Assembly: GCF_021582875.1 (NCBI RefSeq)
Contig: NZ_CP091138.1
Coordinates: 868,001 to 932,000 of the forward strand
Length of the DNA stretch: 64,000 nt
Source of the DNA: Microbacterium sp. KUDC0406
Lineage (GTDB): Bacteria > Actinomycetota > Actinomycetes > Actinomycetales > Microbacteriaceae
Direction of reading: 5' to 3'
A program made the position numbers and the translations under genes. Position 1 is the first letter of the stretch; every line of letters begins with the position of its first letter. The notes under the pieces were generated by a model. The model was given only the letters and a program-made list of their open reading frames with translations. It did no database searches and was not told the origin of the DNA. Below are positions 18,382 through 27,395 of the stretch, in pieces.

Positions 18382-20090
18382 ATGAAGCAGTACAAGCTGA
18401 TGGGAGCGCTGGCACTCACCGGCGCTTTCGCACTCGCTCTGAGCGGGTGCGCTGCCGGTAACACCGGCGGTGGCGACGACAACAAGGACGGGGAGGCCGC
18501 CGGCGTCGAGGCCGCTGACTACAACCCGCAGCCGCGCGAGAACCTCAAGGAGGGCGGCACGGTCAACTTCCCGATCAACGAGGTGCCCGCCCAGCTGAAC
18601 TCGTTCAACAGCGACGGCAGCGCCGACACGGCCCGCATCGCCGCGTGGTACATGCCGCAGATCATCCTGATGAAGCCGGACGGCACGCAGTACAAGAACG
18701 ACAACTACCTCGATGAGTGGAAGAACGAGGTCAAGGACGGCAAGACCGTTCTGACGTTCACCTTCACCAAGGAAGCGCACTGGAACGACGGCACGGAGAT
18801 GGACTGGACGGCCATCGACGCGACCTGGAAGGCCAACCGCTCGTACGACGAGGGCTTCAACCCGAACGCGACCGACGGCTACAAGGAGATCGAGAAGGTC
18901 GAGCAGGGTGACACCGCGAAGACCGCCATCGTGACCTTCAAGGGCGAGTTCGCCTGGCCGGAGATGCCGTTCAACGGCGGCGTCATCCACCCCGCCCTCG
19001 CTGACGCGAAGAACTTCAACGAGGCCATGATCGACAACCCGCACCCGGAGTGGGTGCAGGTCCGTACACGATCGACGAGTTCGACGCGAACAAGGACTAC
19101 GTCTCCTTCAAGCCGAACACCGAGTGGTGGGGCGACAAGCCGCTCCTCGACAAGGTCACCTTCACCGGTATGGACTCGCAGGCCGCGATCAACGCCTTCA
19201 AGAACGGCCAGATCGACACCGTCGGCACCGGCACCAAGGACCTCATGGAGCAGGTCAAGGGCATGAAGGACGTGGTGACCTACCGCGCCCAGCAGACCGC
19301 CAACACGATCCTGCAGATCGACTCGACCAAGCCGCAGTTCCAGGACGTCAAGGTCCGTGAGGCCTTCTTCAAGGCGGTCAACATCGACCAGCAGAAGCAG
19401 ATCGCCTGGAACGGCCTGAACTACGAGGAGGACCCGGCGGGTTCGCTGACGCTGTTCTCGTTCCAGCCCGGCTACACCGACTCGATGAAGGCCGCAGGCT
19501 GGAAGTTCGACGTCGACGGCGCCAAGAAGCTGCTCGACGAGGCCGGTTGGAAGGAGGGCTCCGACGGCATCCGCGAGAAGGACGGCGTCAAGCTCACCGC
19601 GACCTACCCGATCTTCAGCGACGACCCGACCCAGAAGGCGCTCGCGCAGTCGCTGCAGGCCCAGGAGAAGGCGATCGGCATCGACCTCAAGGTCGACGTC
19701 CGCCCGTCCAGCAAGTTCTCCGAGGACTACACCTCGAAGAACTGGGACGCCGTCGGCCTGCGCTTCACCTCGTCGGACCCGTTCGGTGCCGCCTGGTTCT
19801 GCCAGCTGTACTGCTCGGACTCCGGTCTGAACCTGTCGGGTGTCGGTGACGCCGACCTCGACAAGCAGATCAAGGACGAGGTCGAGTCGCTCTCCGACCC
19901 GGAGGCGCAGACCGCTGCGGCGATGAAGCTCGAGCCGGAGATCTACAAGCGCTGGGGCCTCATCCCGATCTACAACGGTCCGTCCATCGTGACCGCGAAG
20001 AAGGGTCTCGCCAACCTGACCCCGGAGCCCTACGTGGGCCTCGACCTCTTCGGCATCCAGCCGGTGGAGAACGTGGGCTGGGAGAAGTAA
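18382..20090 (+). CDS. Peptide-binding lipoprotein (SBP family 5), one frameshift
   Basis: The substrate-binding protein of the ABC importer. The N terminus is a lipoprotein signal peptide (MKQYKLMGALALTGAF, lipobox LSGC at about residues 21-24), then a Gly/Asp-rich linker and the SBP_bac_5 domain (GGTVNFPINEVPAQLNSF; VREAFFKAVNIDQQKQI; a Cys pair CQLYC near the end). The frame changes near GGG 19052-19054; one more G gives EWGAGPYTIDEFD. The total is about 569 residues. The ligand is unknown: family 5 includes dipeptide, oligopeptide and some sugar or nickel binders. It is the last gene of the importer. Confidence 0.9.
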
Positions 20091-20097
20091 GCACTCG

Positions 20098-20219
20098 GGC
20101 CGCTGAGCCCGTCGAAGTGCCCTGTGAAGCGGGGCCGGTGGTTGATCCGCCGGCCCCGCTTCTGCGCGCTTCGACGGGCTCAGCGACCCACCACCTGGGT
20201 CCCTGAGCCTGTCGAAGGG
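20098..20219. repeat. Cluster of three 23-bp-family repeats
   Basis: CGCTGAGCCCGTCGAAG (20101-20117) and its exact reverse complement (20169-20185) face each other and enclose a terminator stem. A consensus copy follows at 20197-20219 (starts GGGTCCCTGAG). The cluster fills the gap between the binding-protein gene and the DUF1990 gene. Confidence 0.88.
20126..20162 (+). terminator. Terminator of the peptide ABC operon
   Basis: GAAGCGGGGCCGG (20126-20138) and CCGGCCCCGCTTC (20150-20162) form a perfect 13-bp stem with an 11-base loop. It is nested inside the inverted pair of palindromic repeats, making one long hairpin of 85 bases. Confidence 0.75.
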
Positions 20220-20249
20220 TATGGAGCAGTCGCACAGCCGCACGTCACG

Positions 20250-20255
20250 TAGGCT
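20250..20255 (+). promoter_or_regulatory. Predicted -10 box of the DUF1990 gene (leaderless)
   Basis: TAGGCT lies seven bases before the ATG at 20263. This is the same box and spacing as upstream of holA. Confidence 0.45.
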
Positions 20256-20262
20256 TGATCCC

Positions 20263-20916
20263 ATGCGTCGCGGGACATTCCGAGAAGGCACGGTCGATTA
20301 CGCCGCGGTCGGGGCGTCGCACGCGCCCGACCTCATGCAGTATCCGCCGGAGCGCAGTCTGCCGGCCGAGGACTCGTGGCGGATCGGCAGTGGCGAGGAC
20401 CGTTTCCGCACCGCCGGAGACGCCCTGCTGTCCTGGACCGCGCAGCGTGCGGCGGGCCTCACGCTCGAGGACGTCCGGCCTGCCGCGGGTCCCACGTACG
20501 CCGGCGTGAGCTTCGACGGCGAGGGCAACGCGATCGCTCCCAGCCGCCGTGACCAGGAGCAGCGCTACGACGCGGAAGGAACGCCGTACGCCGGCCCGGG
20601 CATGACGCTCAAGGTGCGTGGTCGCGTGAAGGGTCTGCGGGCCGACGCCGAGCTGCGCGTGATCTCGGTCACCGAGGAGCCGCGCCGGATCGGCTTCGTG
20701 CTCGGCACCATGGGCGGTTCCGTGGTCAGCGGCGAAGAGGCCTTCGACGTGGACTGGCGCGAGGACAGCGACGAGGTCTGGTTCACGGTGCGCGCCTTCG
20801 ACGCACCGAATCGGATGATGTACCGCATGGTCCCGGCGCTCGTGAAGCGTCGTCGTCGTGAGCTGTTCGCCCGCTACCTGCGGGCGATCTCGCCGTTGTA
20901 CGCGACCCCGATCTGA
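20263..20916 (+). CDS. DUF1990 family protein
   Basis: A 217-residue soluble protein resembling the DUF1990 family, found in actinobacteria and plants, whose function is unknown. Typical segments are DYAAVGASHAPDLMQYPP near the N terminus, RIGSGEDRFRTAGDALLSW in the middle, and RIGFVLGTMGGSVVSGEEAF near residues 143-162. I chose the ATG at 20263 over the in-frame ATG at 20221 because of the TAGGCT box seven bases upstream and because the extra 14 residues look like non-coding sequence. It ends 16 bases before hemW and may share its transcript. Confidence 0.8.
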   Translation: MRRGTFREGTVDYAAVGASHAPDLMQYPPERSLPAEDSWRIGSGEDRFRTAGDALLSWTAQRAAGLTLEDVRPAAGPTYAGVSFDGEGNAIAPSRRDQEQRYDAEGTPYAGPGMTLKVRGRVKGLRADAELRVISVTEEPRRIGFVLGTMGGSVVSGEEAFDVDWREDSDEVWFTVRAFDAPNRMMYRMVPALVKRRRRELFARYLRAISPLYATPI

Positions 20917-20932
20917 TGACGATCGCGCGCTG

Positions 20933-22174
20933 ATGGCAGGACCTCTTCCGCTGGGCGATCCCGCCCCTGCCGACGGGAGCCTGCCCGACGACATCGTCGT
21001 CGACGCCGCGGTCCCCTTCTCTGCGTACCTGCATGTGCCGTTCTGCCGGGTGCGCTGCGGCTACTGCGACTTCAACACGTACACGGCGACGGAGCTGCGC
21101 GGCGTCAGGCAGGACGAGTACGCCGACACGCTGAACGCCGAGGTGGCGCTCGCCCGCGGCGTGCTCGCGCAGGCGGGCGGCCTCCGTCCGCTGCACAGTG
21201 TCTTCTTCGGCGGCGGGACCCCCACGCTGCTTCCAGCAGGCGACCTGGCCCGGATGCTGGAGACCACCGTCGCGGCGTTCGGGATCGAGGACGGCGCCGA
21301 GGTGACCGTTGAAGCGAACCCGGACACGGTGACGCGTGAGGTCGCGACGCGACTGGCGGATGCCGGCGTGACCCGCCTGTCGGTCGGAATGCAGTCGGCC
21401 GTGCCGCATGTGCTCGCCGCCCTCGACCGCACGCACCGACCGGAGAACGTGCGCACCGCCGTGGATGCCGCGCGCGCGGCGGGGCTCGCGGTGAGCGTCG
21501 ACCTGATCTACGGGGCCCCCGGGGAGTCGCTGGGGGACTGGGAGTCATCGCTCGACGCCGCCCTCGCGCTCGACCCCGACCACATCTCCGCGTACGCCCT
21601 GATCATCGAGGACGGCACGAAGCTCGCCAGGCAGATCCGCCGCGGCGAGGTTCCCGCTCCGGACGACGATCTGCAGGCGGACATGTACGAGCTGGCGGAC
21701 GCGCGTCTGGGCGCGGCCGGCTTCGGCTGGTACGAGGTGAGCAACTGGGCGCGCCCTTCGACAGGCTCAGGGACCCATTCGGACAACCGATCCCGGCACA
21801 ATCTCGCGTACTGGCTGGGGTCGGACTGGTGGGGCTTCGGACCCGGCGCGCACAGCCACGTCGCGGGCCTGCGGTGGTGGAACGTCAAGCACCCGGCCGC
21901 GTATGCGCAGCGCCTCGCGGCAGGGGAGTCACCTGCCGCCGGCCGGGAGCGACCGGACGACGAGGCGCGGATGCTGGAGCGCGTTCTGCTGCGCAGCAGG
22001 TTGTCCGAGGGCATTCCTCTCGACGAGCTCCCGATAGACAACCGCGACGTCGTGGCAGGACTGATCGCGGACGGGCTCGTGGACGGGGCATCCGCTCTGC
22101 GTGAGAAGCGCCTTCGGCTCACCCTGCAGGGGCGCCTGCTCGCCGACGCCGTCGTCAGAGCTCTCACGGACTGA
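20933..22174 (+). CDS. hemW: Radical SAM protein HemW, with repeat-derived insertion
   Basis: A 413-residue radical SAM protein, formerly annotated as oxygen-independent coproporphyrinogen oxidase; characterised HemW proteins bind heme and act as heme chaperones. The cluster motif is CRVRCGYCDF (about 37-46), followed by FFGGGTPTLL, and the HemW C-terminal domain follows. PSTGSGT occurs at about residues 275-281, between YEVSNWAR and the conserved SRHNLAYWLG; it is encoded by a 23-bp palindromic repeat and looks like an in-frame insertion. The position just upstream of hrcA is usual for actinobacteria. Confidence 0.92.
   Translation: MAGPLPLGDPAPADGSLPDDIVVDAAVPFSAYLHVPFCRVRCGYCDFNTYTATELRGVRQDEYADTLNAEVALARGVLAQAGGLRPLHSVFFGGGTPTLLPAGDLARMLETTVAAFGIEDGAEVTVEANPDTVTREVATRLADAGVTRLSVGMQSAVPHVLAALDRTHRPENVRTAVDAARAAGLAVSVDLIYGAPGESLGDWESSLDAALALDPDHISAYALIIEDGTKLARQIRRGEVPAPDDDLQADMYELADARLGAAGFGWYEVSNWARPSTGSGTHSDNRSRHNLAYWLGSDWWGFGPGAHSHVAGLRWWNVKHPAAYAQRLAAGESPAAGRERPDDEARMLERVLLRSRLSEGIPLDELPIDNRDVVAGLIADGLVDGASALREKRLRLTLQGRLLADAVVRALTD
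21754..21776. repeat. 23-bp palindromic repeat inside hemW
   Basis: A consensus copy, reading CCCTTCGACAGG at the start and CTCAGGGACCC at the end. In the hemW frame it encodes PSTGSGT, the same peptide as in lepA and dusB. Confidence 0.9.
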
Positions 22175-22182
22175 CCAGTCCG

Positions 22183-22275
22183 GTCGTTGAGCGAGCGGAG
22201 CGAGACGAAACGTCGTGACCGGCCTCGCGGACCGTGGCGCGTTTCGTCTCGCTCCTTCGTCGCTCGCTCAACGAG
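22183..22275 (+). repeat. Long inverted repeat of the GGTCGTTGAG family
   Basis: The left arm (22183-22212, starts GTCGTTGAGCGAGCGG) and the right arm (22240-22275) are imperfect reverse complements that could form a hairpin of about 30 bp. It is the second inverted pair of the family seen at 8253-8345. It lies directly upstream of the hrcA promoter and could also end hemW transcription. Confidence 0.85.
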
Positions 22276-22289
22276 CGAGAGCGTGCGGG

Positions 22290-22321
22290 TAGAATTGGCA
22301 CTCAGTACGTGTGAGTGCCAG
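22290..22321 (+). promoter_or_regulatory. hrcA promoter -10 and CIRCE operator
   Basis: TAGAAT (22290-22295) is a good -10 box. It runs into TTGGCACTC (22295-22303), nine bases, and GAGTGCCAG (22313-22321). This is the CIRCE inverted repeat (consensus TTAGCACTC-N9-GAGTGCTAA) with one changed base per arm; the change is symmetric except at the outermost position. HrcA bound here would cover the transcription start, giving autorepression and heat-shock induction. Confidence 0.88.
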
Positions 22322-22336
22322 AGCGGAGGGAGCATC

Positions 22337-23368
22337 ATGGTCTCGGAACGAGGGCTTCAGGTGCTCCGGGCGATCGTGCAGGACTACGTCGAGACGCAGG
22401 AGCCCGTGGGCAGCAGATCGATCGTCGAGCGGCATGCCTTCGGGGTCTCGGCGGCGACGATCCGCAATGACATGGCGCTGCTCGAGGACGAGGAGCTCAT
22501 CGCCGCCCCGCACACCTCATCCGGCAGGGTGCCCACCGACAAGGGGTATCGGGTCTTCGTGAACCACCTCGCCCAGGTGCGTCCGCTCAGCACGGCGCAG
22601 CGCTCGGCGATCGAGACGTTCCTCGCCGACCCGGCCGATCTCGACGACCTGATGGCCCGCACCGTGCGCGTGCTCACGCAGCTCACCGGGCAGGTCGCCC
22701 TCGCCCAGTACCCGTCCTTCGCCCGCGCCAGCATCACCCATCTCGAGCTCGTGGGCCTGGCGCCGAACCGGCTCCTCGTCGTGCTGGTGACCGATGCGGG
22801 CGGCGTCTCGCAGCGCATCGCCCTGCTGCCCGTCGAGGTCGACGAGGGAGAGGTCGCGGTGCTCCGCGCCCGTCTCTCCGCGCTCATCACCGGACGAGCG
22901 GTGGCGGATGCCGTGGATCGGATCGCGGTGCTGCGAGTGCCCTCCGAGACGCGACCCGACCCGGCGCTCACCGCCCTCGCGGTGGTGATCGGCGAGGAGC
23001 TCGAGGAGTTCCGCCAGGAGAAGCTCGTGATGGCGGGGGCGGCGACGCTCGCGCGCCGCGAGCAGGACTTCCGCGGCAGCATCCATCCGCTGCTCGAGGC
23101 GATCGAGGAGCAGGTGACCCTGCTGCGGCTGATGAGCGAGATGGTGCCGGACGAGCACGGCCTGGCCGCCAGCATCGGCACCGAGAACGCGCCGTTCGGG
23201 CTCGGCGAAGCCTCGATCGTCGCGAGCGACTACATCGCGCAGGGCGGCACCGCGCGTCTCGGCGTGATGGGACCGACCCGCATGGACTATCCGAGCAATC
23301 TCGCGGCGGCGCGGGCCGTGGCCCGTTACCTGTCGCGGATGCTCGAAGAGGACGAGGCCCGCCGCTGA
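22337..23368 (+). CDS. hrcA: Heat-inducible transcription repressor HrcA
   Basis: A 343-residue repressor of chaperone genes that binds CIRCE operators and is kept active by GroEL in known systems. The N-terminal winged helix reads [22 protein letters not shown] to [18 protein letters not shown] (about 4-55), followed by the conserved [14 protein letters not shown] (about 58-71) and a GAF-like C-terminal domain. The ATG at 22337 follows a GGAGGGAG ribosome-binding site and the CIRCE element; longer frames upstream run through the repeat and are not coding. dnaJ follows 40 bases downstream, as in other actinobacteria. Confidence 0.95.
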   Translation: MVSERGLQVLRAIVQDYVETQEPVGSRSIVERHAFGVSAATIRNDMALLEDEELIAAPHTSSGRVPTDKGYRVFVNHLAQVRPLSTAQRSAIETFLADPADLDDLMARTVRVLTQLTGQVALAQYPSFARASITHLELVGLAPNRLLVVLVTDAGGVSQRIALLPVEVDEGEVAVLRARLSALITGRAVADAVDRIAVLRVPSETRPDPALTALAVVIGEELEEFRQEKLVMAGAATLARREQDFRGSIHPLLEAIEEQVTLLRLMSEMVPDEHGLAASIGTENAPFGLGEASIVASDYIAQGGTARLGVMGPTRMDYPSNLAAARAVARYLSRMLEEDEARR

Positions 23369-23408
23369 CGCGGCGCGCCCACCAACGCACACACTCAGGA
23401 AGGTGACT

Positions 23409-24521
23409 GTGGCAGACCATTACGAGGTGCTCGGGGTCTCCCGTGACGCCACGCAGGATGAGATCAAGAAGGCCTACCGCAAGCTGGCGCGCCAGCTGCA
23501 CCCGGACGTGAACCCGGGCGAGGAGGCCGCCGAGAAGTTCAAGCTCGTGACGCACGCCTACGACGTGCTGAGCGACGAGGACTCGCGGCGCCGCTACGAC
23601 ATGGGCGGTGACGAGAACGGCGGCTTCGGCGGTGCCGGCTTCGGCGGCTTCGGTGACATCTTCGAGACGTTCTTCGGCGCCGCAGGGGGAGCGCGCTCCG
23701 CGCGTCCGCGGTCGCGCCGCGAGCGCGGACAGGACGCCCTGGTGCGGGTGAACCTCGAGCTCGGCGACGTCGTGTTCGGTGCGCACCGCGACATCGAGGT
23801 GGACACCGCCGTGCTCTGCGAGACGTGCAACGGATCGTGCTGCCAGGAGGGCACCTCGCCGGTCACCTGCGACGTGTGCGGCGGCAGCGGTCACGTGCAG
23901 CGCCAGGTGCGCAGCCTGCTCGGCAATGTCGTCACGACTCAGCCGTGCGGCACCTGCGAGGGCTACGGCACCACCATCCCGTACCCGTGCGCCGCCTGCG
24001 CCGGCCAGGGTCGGGTGCGCTCGCGCCGCACCGTGTCGCTGGACATCCCGGCCGGCGTCGAGACCGGACTGCGTCTGCAGCTGCCCGGCTCGGGCGAGGT
24101 GGGACGCGCCGGCGGTCCGAACGGCGACCTGTACGTCGAGGTCACCGTCGCCCCGCATCCGGTGTTCAGCCGCGACGGCGACGACCTGCTCGCCACGCTC
24201 GAGGTGTCGATGACCGACGCGATCCTCGGCACCACGACGACGATCGACGGCCTGGACGGCACGGTCGACCTCGAGATCCGCTCCGGGCTGCAGTCCGGCG
24301 ACGTGCTGACGATCGGGGGACGCGGGATCACCCCGCTGCGGGGCAGCCAGCGCGGCGACCTGCGCGTGGGAGTGCAGGTCGTGACCCCGACCAGGCTCGA
24401 CTCCGCGCAGCGCAGGCTGATCGAGGACTTCGCGAAGAAGCAGAAGGCGCCCGCGCCGAAGCTCGCGCAGTTCCAGCAGGGCCTGTTCTCCAAGCTGCGC
24501 GACCGGCTGCGCGGGCACTGA
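23409..24521 (+). CDS. dnaJ: Chaperone protein DnaJ (DnaJ2 type)
   Basis: A co-chaperone of DnaK, 370 residues. The J domain has HPD in [10 protein letters not shown] (about 33), followed by a Gly/Phe-rich stretch ([13 protein letters not shown]), a Cys-rich zinc domain with four repeats ([32 protein letters not shown]) and the substrate-binding C-terminal domain. The first zinc repeat lacks the usual last glycine. I use the GTG at 23409 because AGGAAGG lies five bases upstream; a GTG at 23403 is the alternative. It is in one transcript with hrcA, so CIRCE control applies. Confidence 0.93.
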   Translation: MADHYEVLGVSRDATQDEIKKAYRKLARQLHPDVNPGEEAAEKFKLVTHAYDVLSDEDSRRRYDMGGDENGGFGGAGFGGFGDIFETFFGAAGGARSARPRSRRERGQDALVRVNLELGDVVFGAHRDIEVDTAVLCETCNGSCCQEGTSPVTCDVCGGSGHVQRQVRSLLGNVVTTQPCGTCEGYGTTIPYPCAACAGQGRVRSRRTVSLDIPAGVETGLRLQLPGSGEVGRAGGPNGDLYVEVTVAPHPVFSRDGDDLLATLEVSMTDAILGTTTTIDGLDGTVDLEIRSGLQSGDVLTIGGRGITPLRGSQRGDLRVGVQVVTPTRLDSAQRRLIEDFAKKQKAPAPKLAQFQQGLFSKLRDRLRGH

Positions 24522-24522
24522 C

Positions 24523-25252
24523 GTGGCACTGCACTTCGTGACGCCGACCGGCACCACGGCGCACGTGGGCGAGATCGTGATGCTCACCGGCGCAGAGGCC
24601 AAGCACGCCGCGGTCGTGCGCAGGGTCCGCGTCGGCGAGTCCGTCACGATCGGCGACGGCGCAGGGGTGTGGCTCGAGGGCGTGGTCGAGGACGTCTCCG
24701 CGGCCGAGGTCTCGGTGCGGGTGACCGCGCGCGGCGAGCACGGGCTTCCTGACGTGCGGATCGTGTTGGCGCAGGCCCTCGCGAAGGGCGATCGCGACGA
24801 ACTGGCCGTCCAGGCTGCGTGCGAGCTCGGCGTCGACGAGATCGTGCCCTGGCAGGCGTCGCGCAGCATCTCCCGCTGGGAGGGGCCGAAGGCCGCGAAG
24901 GGCAGGGAGCGCTGGGCGGCGATCGTGCGGGAGGCGGCCAAGCAGGCGCACCGGCCGTGGGTTCCCGAGGTCGCGGCGGTCGAGTCCACCGGGCAGCTCG
25001 CGAAGCGCGCGGCGAACGCCCGGATGCTGGTGCTCGATCCCACCGCCGGAGGCCGGGCTCAGCAGCATCCGCGCCGATGATCGCGATCTCGTACTCGTCG
25101 TCGGCCCTGAGGGCGGGATCGCGCCGGAGGAGCTGGACCGCCTGACCGCCGCCGGTGCCGAGCGCGTGCGGCTCGGCGACACCGTGCTGCGCACGTCGAC
25201 CGCGGGTCCCGCCGCGATCGCGGTGCTGAGCGGCATCCTCGGGCGCTGGTGA
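24523..25252 (+). CDS. rsmE: 16S rRNA m3U1498 methyltransferase RsmE, one frameshift
   Basis: A SPOUT-class methyltransferase that modifies U1498 of 16S rRNA. The N-terminal PUA-like part has [18 protein letters not shown] (about 21-38). The middle has [26 protein letters not shown], and the knot region has [14 protein letters not shown] and [18 protein letters not shown]. The frame changes after CCGG at 25053-25056; removing one G joins the halves as [18 protein letters not shown]. The length is about 242 residues, normal for the family. The GTG start lies one base after the dnaJ stop (TGACGTG), so the gene belongs to the hrcA-dnaJ transcript. Confidence 0.92.
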
Positions 25253-25265
25253 GATGGCATTCCCG

Positions 25266-25283
25266 ATGGTAGATTGATACCAT
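25266..25283 (+). promoter_or_regulatory. vapBC operator palindrome and leaderless promoter
   Basis: ATGGTA, six bases, and TACCAT form a perfect inverted repeat that includes the first two bases of the vapB start codon. Within it TAGATT (25270-25275) is a -10 box six bases before the ATG, and there is no ribosome-binding site. Antitoxin bound to the palindrome would cover both the -10 and the start of transcription. Confidence 0.6.
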
Positions 25284-25527
25284 GAGCATCACCATCGACG
25301 CTGCGGGCCGTCTCGTCGTGCCGAAGTCGGTTCGAGACGCAATGGGACTCCGCCCGGGCATCCCTGTCGACGTGACGTTCGTGGACGGCCACATCGAGAT
25401 CGAGTACGCGCCGATCAGAGCGAAGATCGACACCAGCGCCGAGCTGCCGCGGCTGATCCCCGATGGTGACGTCGAGTCGATCGACGACGAGATCGTGCGT
25501 TCGGTGCTGGATTCGACGCGACGATGA
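25282..25527 (+). CDS. VapB-type antitoxin (AbrB/MazE fold)
   Basis: An 81-residue DNA-binding antitoxin. The N terminus is a swapped-hairpin AbrB domain (MSITIDAAGRLVVPKSVRD, then GLRPGIPVDVTFVDGHIEIE), which binds the operator. The C-terminal part (from about residue 47; PDGDVESIDDEIVRSVLD) is acidic and should wrap the toxin. The stop overlaps the toxin start by four bases (ATGA). The antitoxin probably represses its own promoter through the palindrome at its start codon. Confidence 0.88.
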   Translation: MSITIDAAGRLVVPKSVRDAMGLRPGIPVDVTFVDGHIEIEYAPIRAKIDTSAELPRLIPDGDVESIDDEIVRSVLDSTRR

Positions 25528-25922
25528 CCGCGACGTGCGACACCAGCGTGCTGATCGCGGTCCTCGCGCCCTGGCATCCGGAGCACGAGCGAACGAGAGA
25601 AGTCGTGCGCGACGTCACGGCGATCGGCGCGCACGTCCTGTTGGAGTCGTACAGCGTCCTCACCCGATTGCCGCACGGGCGGCTTGACGCCGTCACCGCG
25701 TCGGATGCCCTTGCGGCACTGCCGTGGGGCATCATCGACCTCATGCCGAAAGCACGAGAGTCACTGGTCCCGCAGTTGGCACGAGCGGGGGTGATCGGGG
25801 GAGCGGTCTACGACGGGCTTGTCGGAATGACAGCGGCCGCACATGGGCTGACTCTGCTCACCCGAGACAGGCGCGCCCGACGGACCTATGACGCGCTGGG
25901 TGTCGCGTACACGACATTGTGA
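25524..25922 (+). CDS. VapC-type PIN-domain toxin ribonuclease
   Basis: A 132-residue PIN-domain nuclease. Acidic active-site candidates are Asp in CDTSVLIAVL (about residue 6), Glu in LLESYSVLTRLP (about 41), Asp in YDGLVGMTAA (about 98) and Asp in LLTRDRRARRTYDALG (about 116). VapC toxins cut tRNA or rRNA and stop growth when free of antitoxin; the target here is unknown. The start overlaps vapB (ATGA). The pair sits between housekeeping genes without nearby mobile elements. Confidence 0.88.
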   Translation: MTATCDTSVLIAVLAPWHPEHERTREVVRDVTAIGAHVLLESYSVLTRLPHGRLDAVTASDALAALPWGIIDLMPKARESLVPQLARAGVIGGAVYDGLVGMTAAAHGLTLLTRDRRARRTYDALGVAYTTL

Positions 25923-25962
25923 CCGGACCCGTCGTGGACGTCTCTCACTGAGACTTGAACTC

Positions 25963-26310
25963 ATGACGGACACCTCGATCTTCACGCGCATCCTCAGTGG
26001 TGAGATCCCTGGAGAGATCCTCGCCGAGAACGAGACCGTTTTCGCGATCCGGGACATCAATCCACAGGCGCCGCTGCACGCTCTCGTGGTTCCCCGGAGC
26101 GAGGCGTTCCGTGATGTCACCGAGCTCGCCGCAGGTGATCCCGGACTGCTCGCCGACATGGTTGCGATGGCCAAGCAGATCGCAGATGAGCACGCGAACG
26201 GCGAGTACCGCCTGATCTTCAACAACGGCGCCAGCGCCGCCCAGTCCGTATTCCACGTGCACGCCCACGTGCTCGGCAACCTTCCGGAGGACCGGCTCAT
26301 TGGCTTCTGA
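25963..26310 (+). CDS. HIT family (histidine triad) nucleotide hydrolase
   Basis: A 115-residue Hint-like protein, probably hydrolysing purine nucleotide phosphoramidates. It starts MTDTSIFTRILSGEIP and has the triad motif HVHAHVLG near residues 99-106, with FNNGASAAQSV before it. The upstream part of the open frame is not used, because this ATG gives the exact family start. It overlaps the phoH gene by 11 bases. HIT-phoH-ybeY-CBS protein-era is a common actinobacterial gene order. Confidence 0.92.
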   Translation: MTDTSIFTRILSGEIPGEILAENETVFAIRDINPQAPLHALVVPRSEAFRDVTELAAGDPGLLADMVAMAKQIADEHANGEYRLIFNNGASAAQSVFHVHAHVLGNLPEDRLIGF

Positions 26311-27379
26311 CACCCCTGAACGAACCGAGCACCTGCTCGTCGACGGCATCGCGATGGTGCAGCTGCTCGGCCCGCAGGACCGACTGCTGCGGATGCTCGA
26401 GAGACAGCATCCGGGTGTGCAGGTGCTCGTCCGCGGCAACGAGATCACGCTCAGCGGGTCAGCAGCTGACGTCGCCGCCGCCAAGAGCCTCACCGACGAG
26501 CTCATCACGATGACGCGGGCCGGGCACGACCTGGCTCCGAGCGACGTGGAGAGCTCCGCGCGCATGCTTCGCCGCGACGACGGGCCGCGGCCGAGCGAGG
26601 TGCTCGGCGAGGCGATCCTGTCCACCCGCGGCCGGGTGATCCGCCCGAAGACGCTGGGCCAGAAGGAGTACGTCGACGCGATCGAGGAGAACACGATCGT
26701 CTTCGGCATCGGTCCGGCCGGAACCGGCAAGACCTACCTGGCGATGGCGAAGGCCGTGCAGGCGCTGCAGCGCAAGGAGGTCGAGCGCATCATTCTGACG
26801 CGTCCGGCAGTGGAGGCGGGGGAGCGGCTGGGCTTCCTGCCCGGCACCCTGACCGACAAGATCGACCCGTATCTGCGGCCGCTGTACGACGCACTGAACG
26901 AGATGATGGACCCCGAGATCGTGCCCCGGCTGATGGCCAGCGGCACGATCGAGGTCGCTCCGCTGGCGTACATGCGCGGCCGCACCCTGAACGACTCGTT
27001 CGTCGTGCTCGACGAGGCGCAGAACACCACGCCCGAGCAGATGAAGATGTTCCTGACCCGTCTCGGCTTCGGCACGAGGATGGTCGTCACCGGAGACATC
27101 ACCCAGGTCGACCTGCCGCAGGGCGCGTCGGGACTGCGCCTGGTGACGCGGGTGCTGAAGGACATCGACGACATCCACTTCTCCCGGCTGACCAGCGACG
27201 ACGTCGTACGGCACACGCTGGTGGGGCGGATCGTCGATGCCTACAGCGAGTACGACGAGCAGCGCACGGCCGCCCGGGCGGAGCGCGAGCAGGCGCACGA
27301 GTTCGCGAACCGCGCCGACCGGCGCTCGGGGATGCGGCCGGGGCCGAGGGACCGGATGCCGAAGCGAGGCCTTTCCTGA
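26300..27379 (+). CDS. phoH: PhoH family ATPase
   Basis: A 359-residue P-loop ATPase often linked to RNA metabolism; its exact role is uncertain. Walker A is GPAGTGKTYLAMA (about residues 137-149), and Walker B is VVLDEAQNTTPEQMK (about 235-249) followed by the TRLGFGTRMVVTGD box. It starts at TTG 26300 inside the end of the HIT gene, with GGAGG nine bases upstream; this start matches the family (ASDTPERTEHLLV). The neighbourhood with ybeY and era supports a role around ribosome or RNA quality control. Confidence 0.92.
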   Translation: MASDTPERTEHLLVDGIAMVQLLGPQDRLLRMLERQHPGVQVLVRGNEITLSGSAADVAAAKSLTDELITMTRAGHDLAPSDVESSARMLRRDDGPRPSEVLGEAILSTRGRVIRPKTLGQKEYVDAIEENTIVFGIGPAGTGKTYLAMAKAVQALQRKEVERIILTRPAVEAGERLGFLPGTLTDKIDPYLRPLYDALNEMMDPEIVPRLMASGTIEVAPLAYMRGRTLNDSFVVLDEAQNTTPEQMKMFLTRLGFGTRMVVTGDITQVDLPQGASGLRLVTRVLKDIDDIHFSRLTSDDVVRHTLVGRIVDAYSEYDEQRTAARAEREQAHEFANRADRRSGMRPGPRDRMPKRGLS

Positions 27380-27395
27380 TGAAACGAGCACAGGC

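Noticed and set aside
25266-25922. vapBC as part of a larger mobile island
   Set aside because: The flanking genes (rsmE and the HIT-phoH operon) are in normal core order, no integrase or repeats are present, and base composition does not visibly change.
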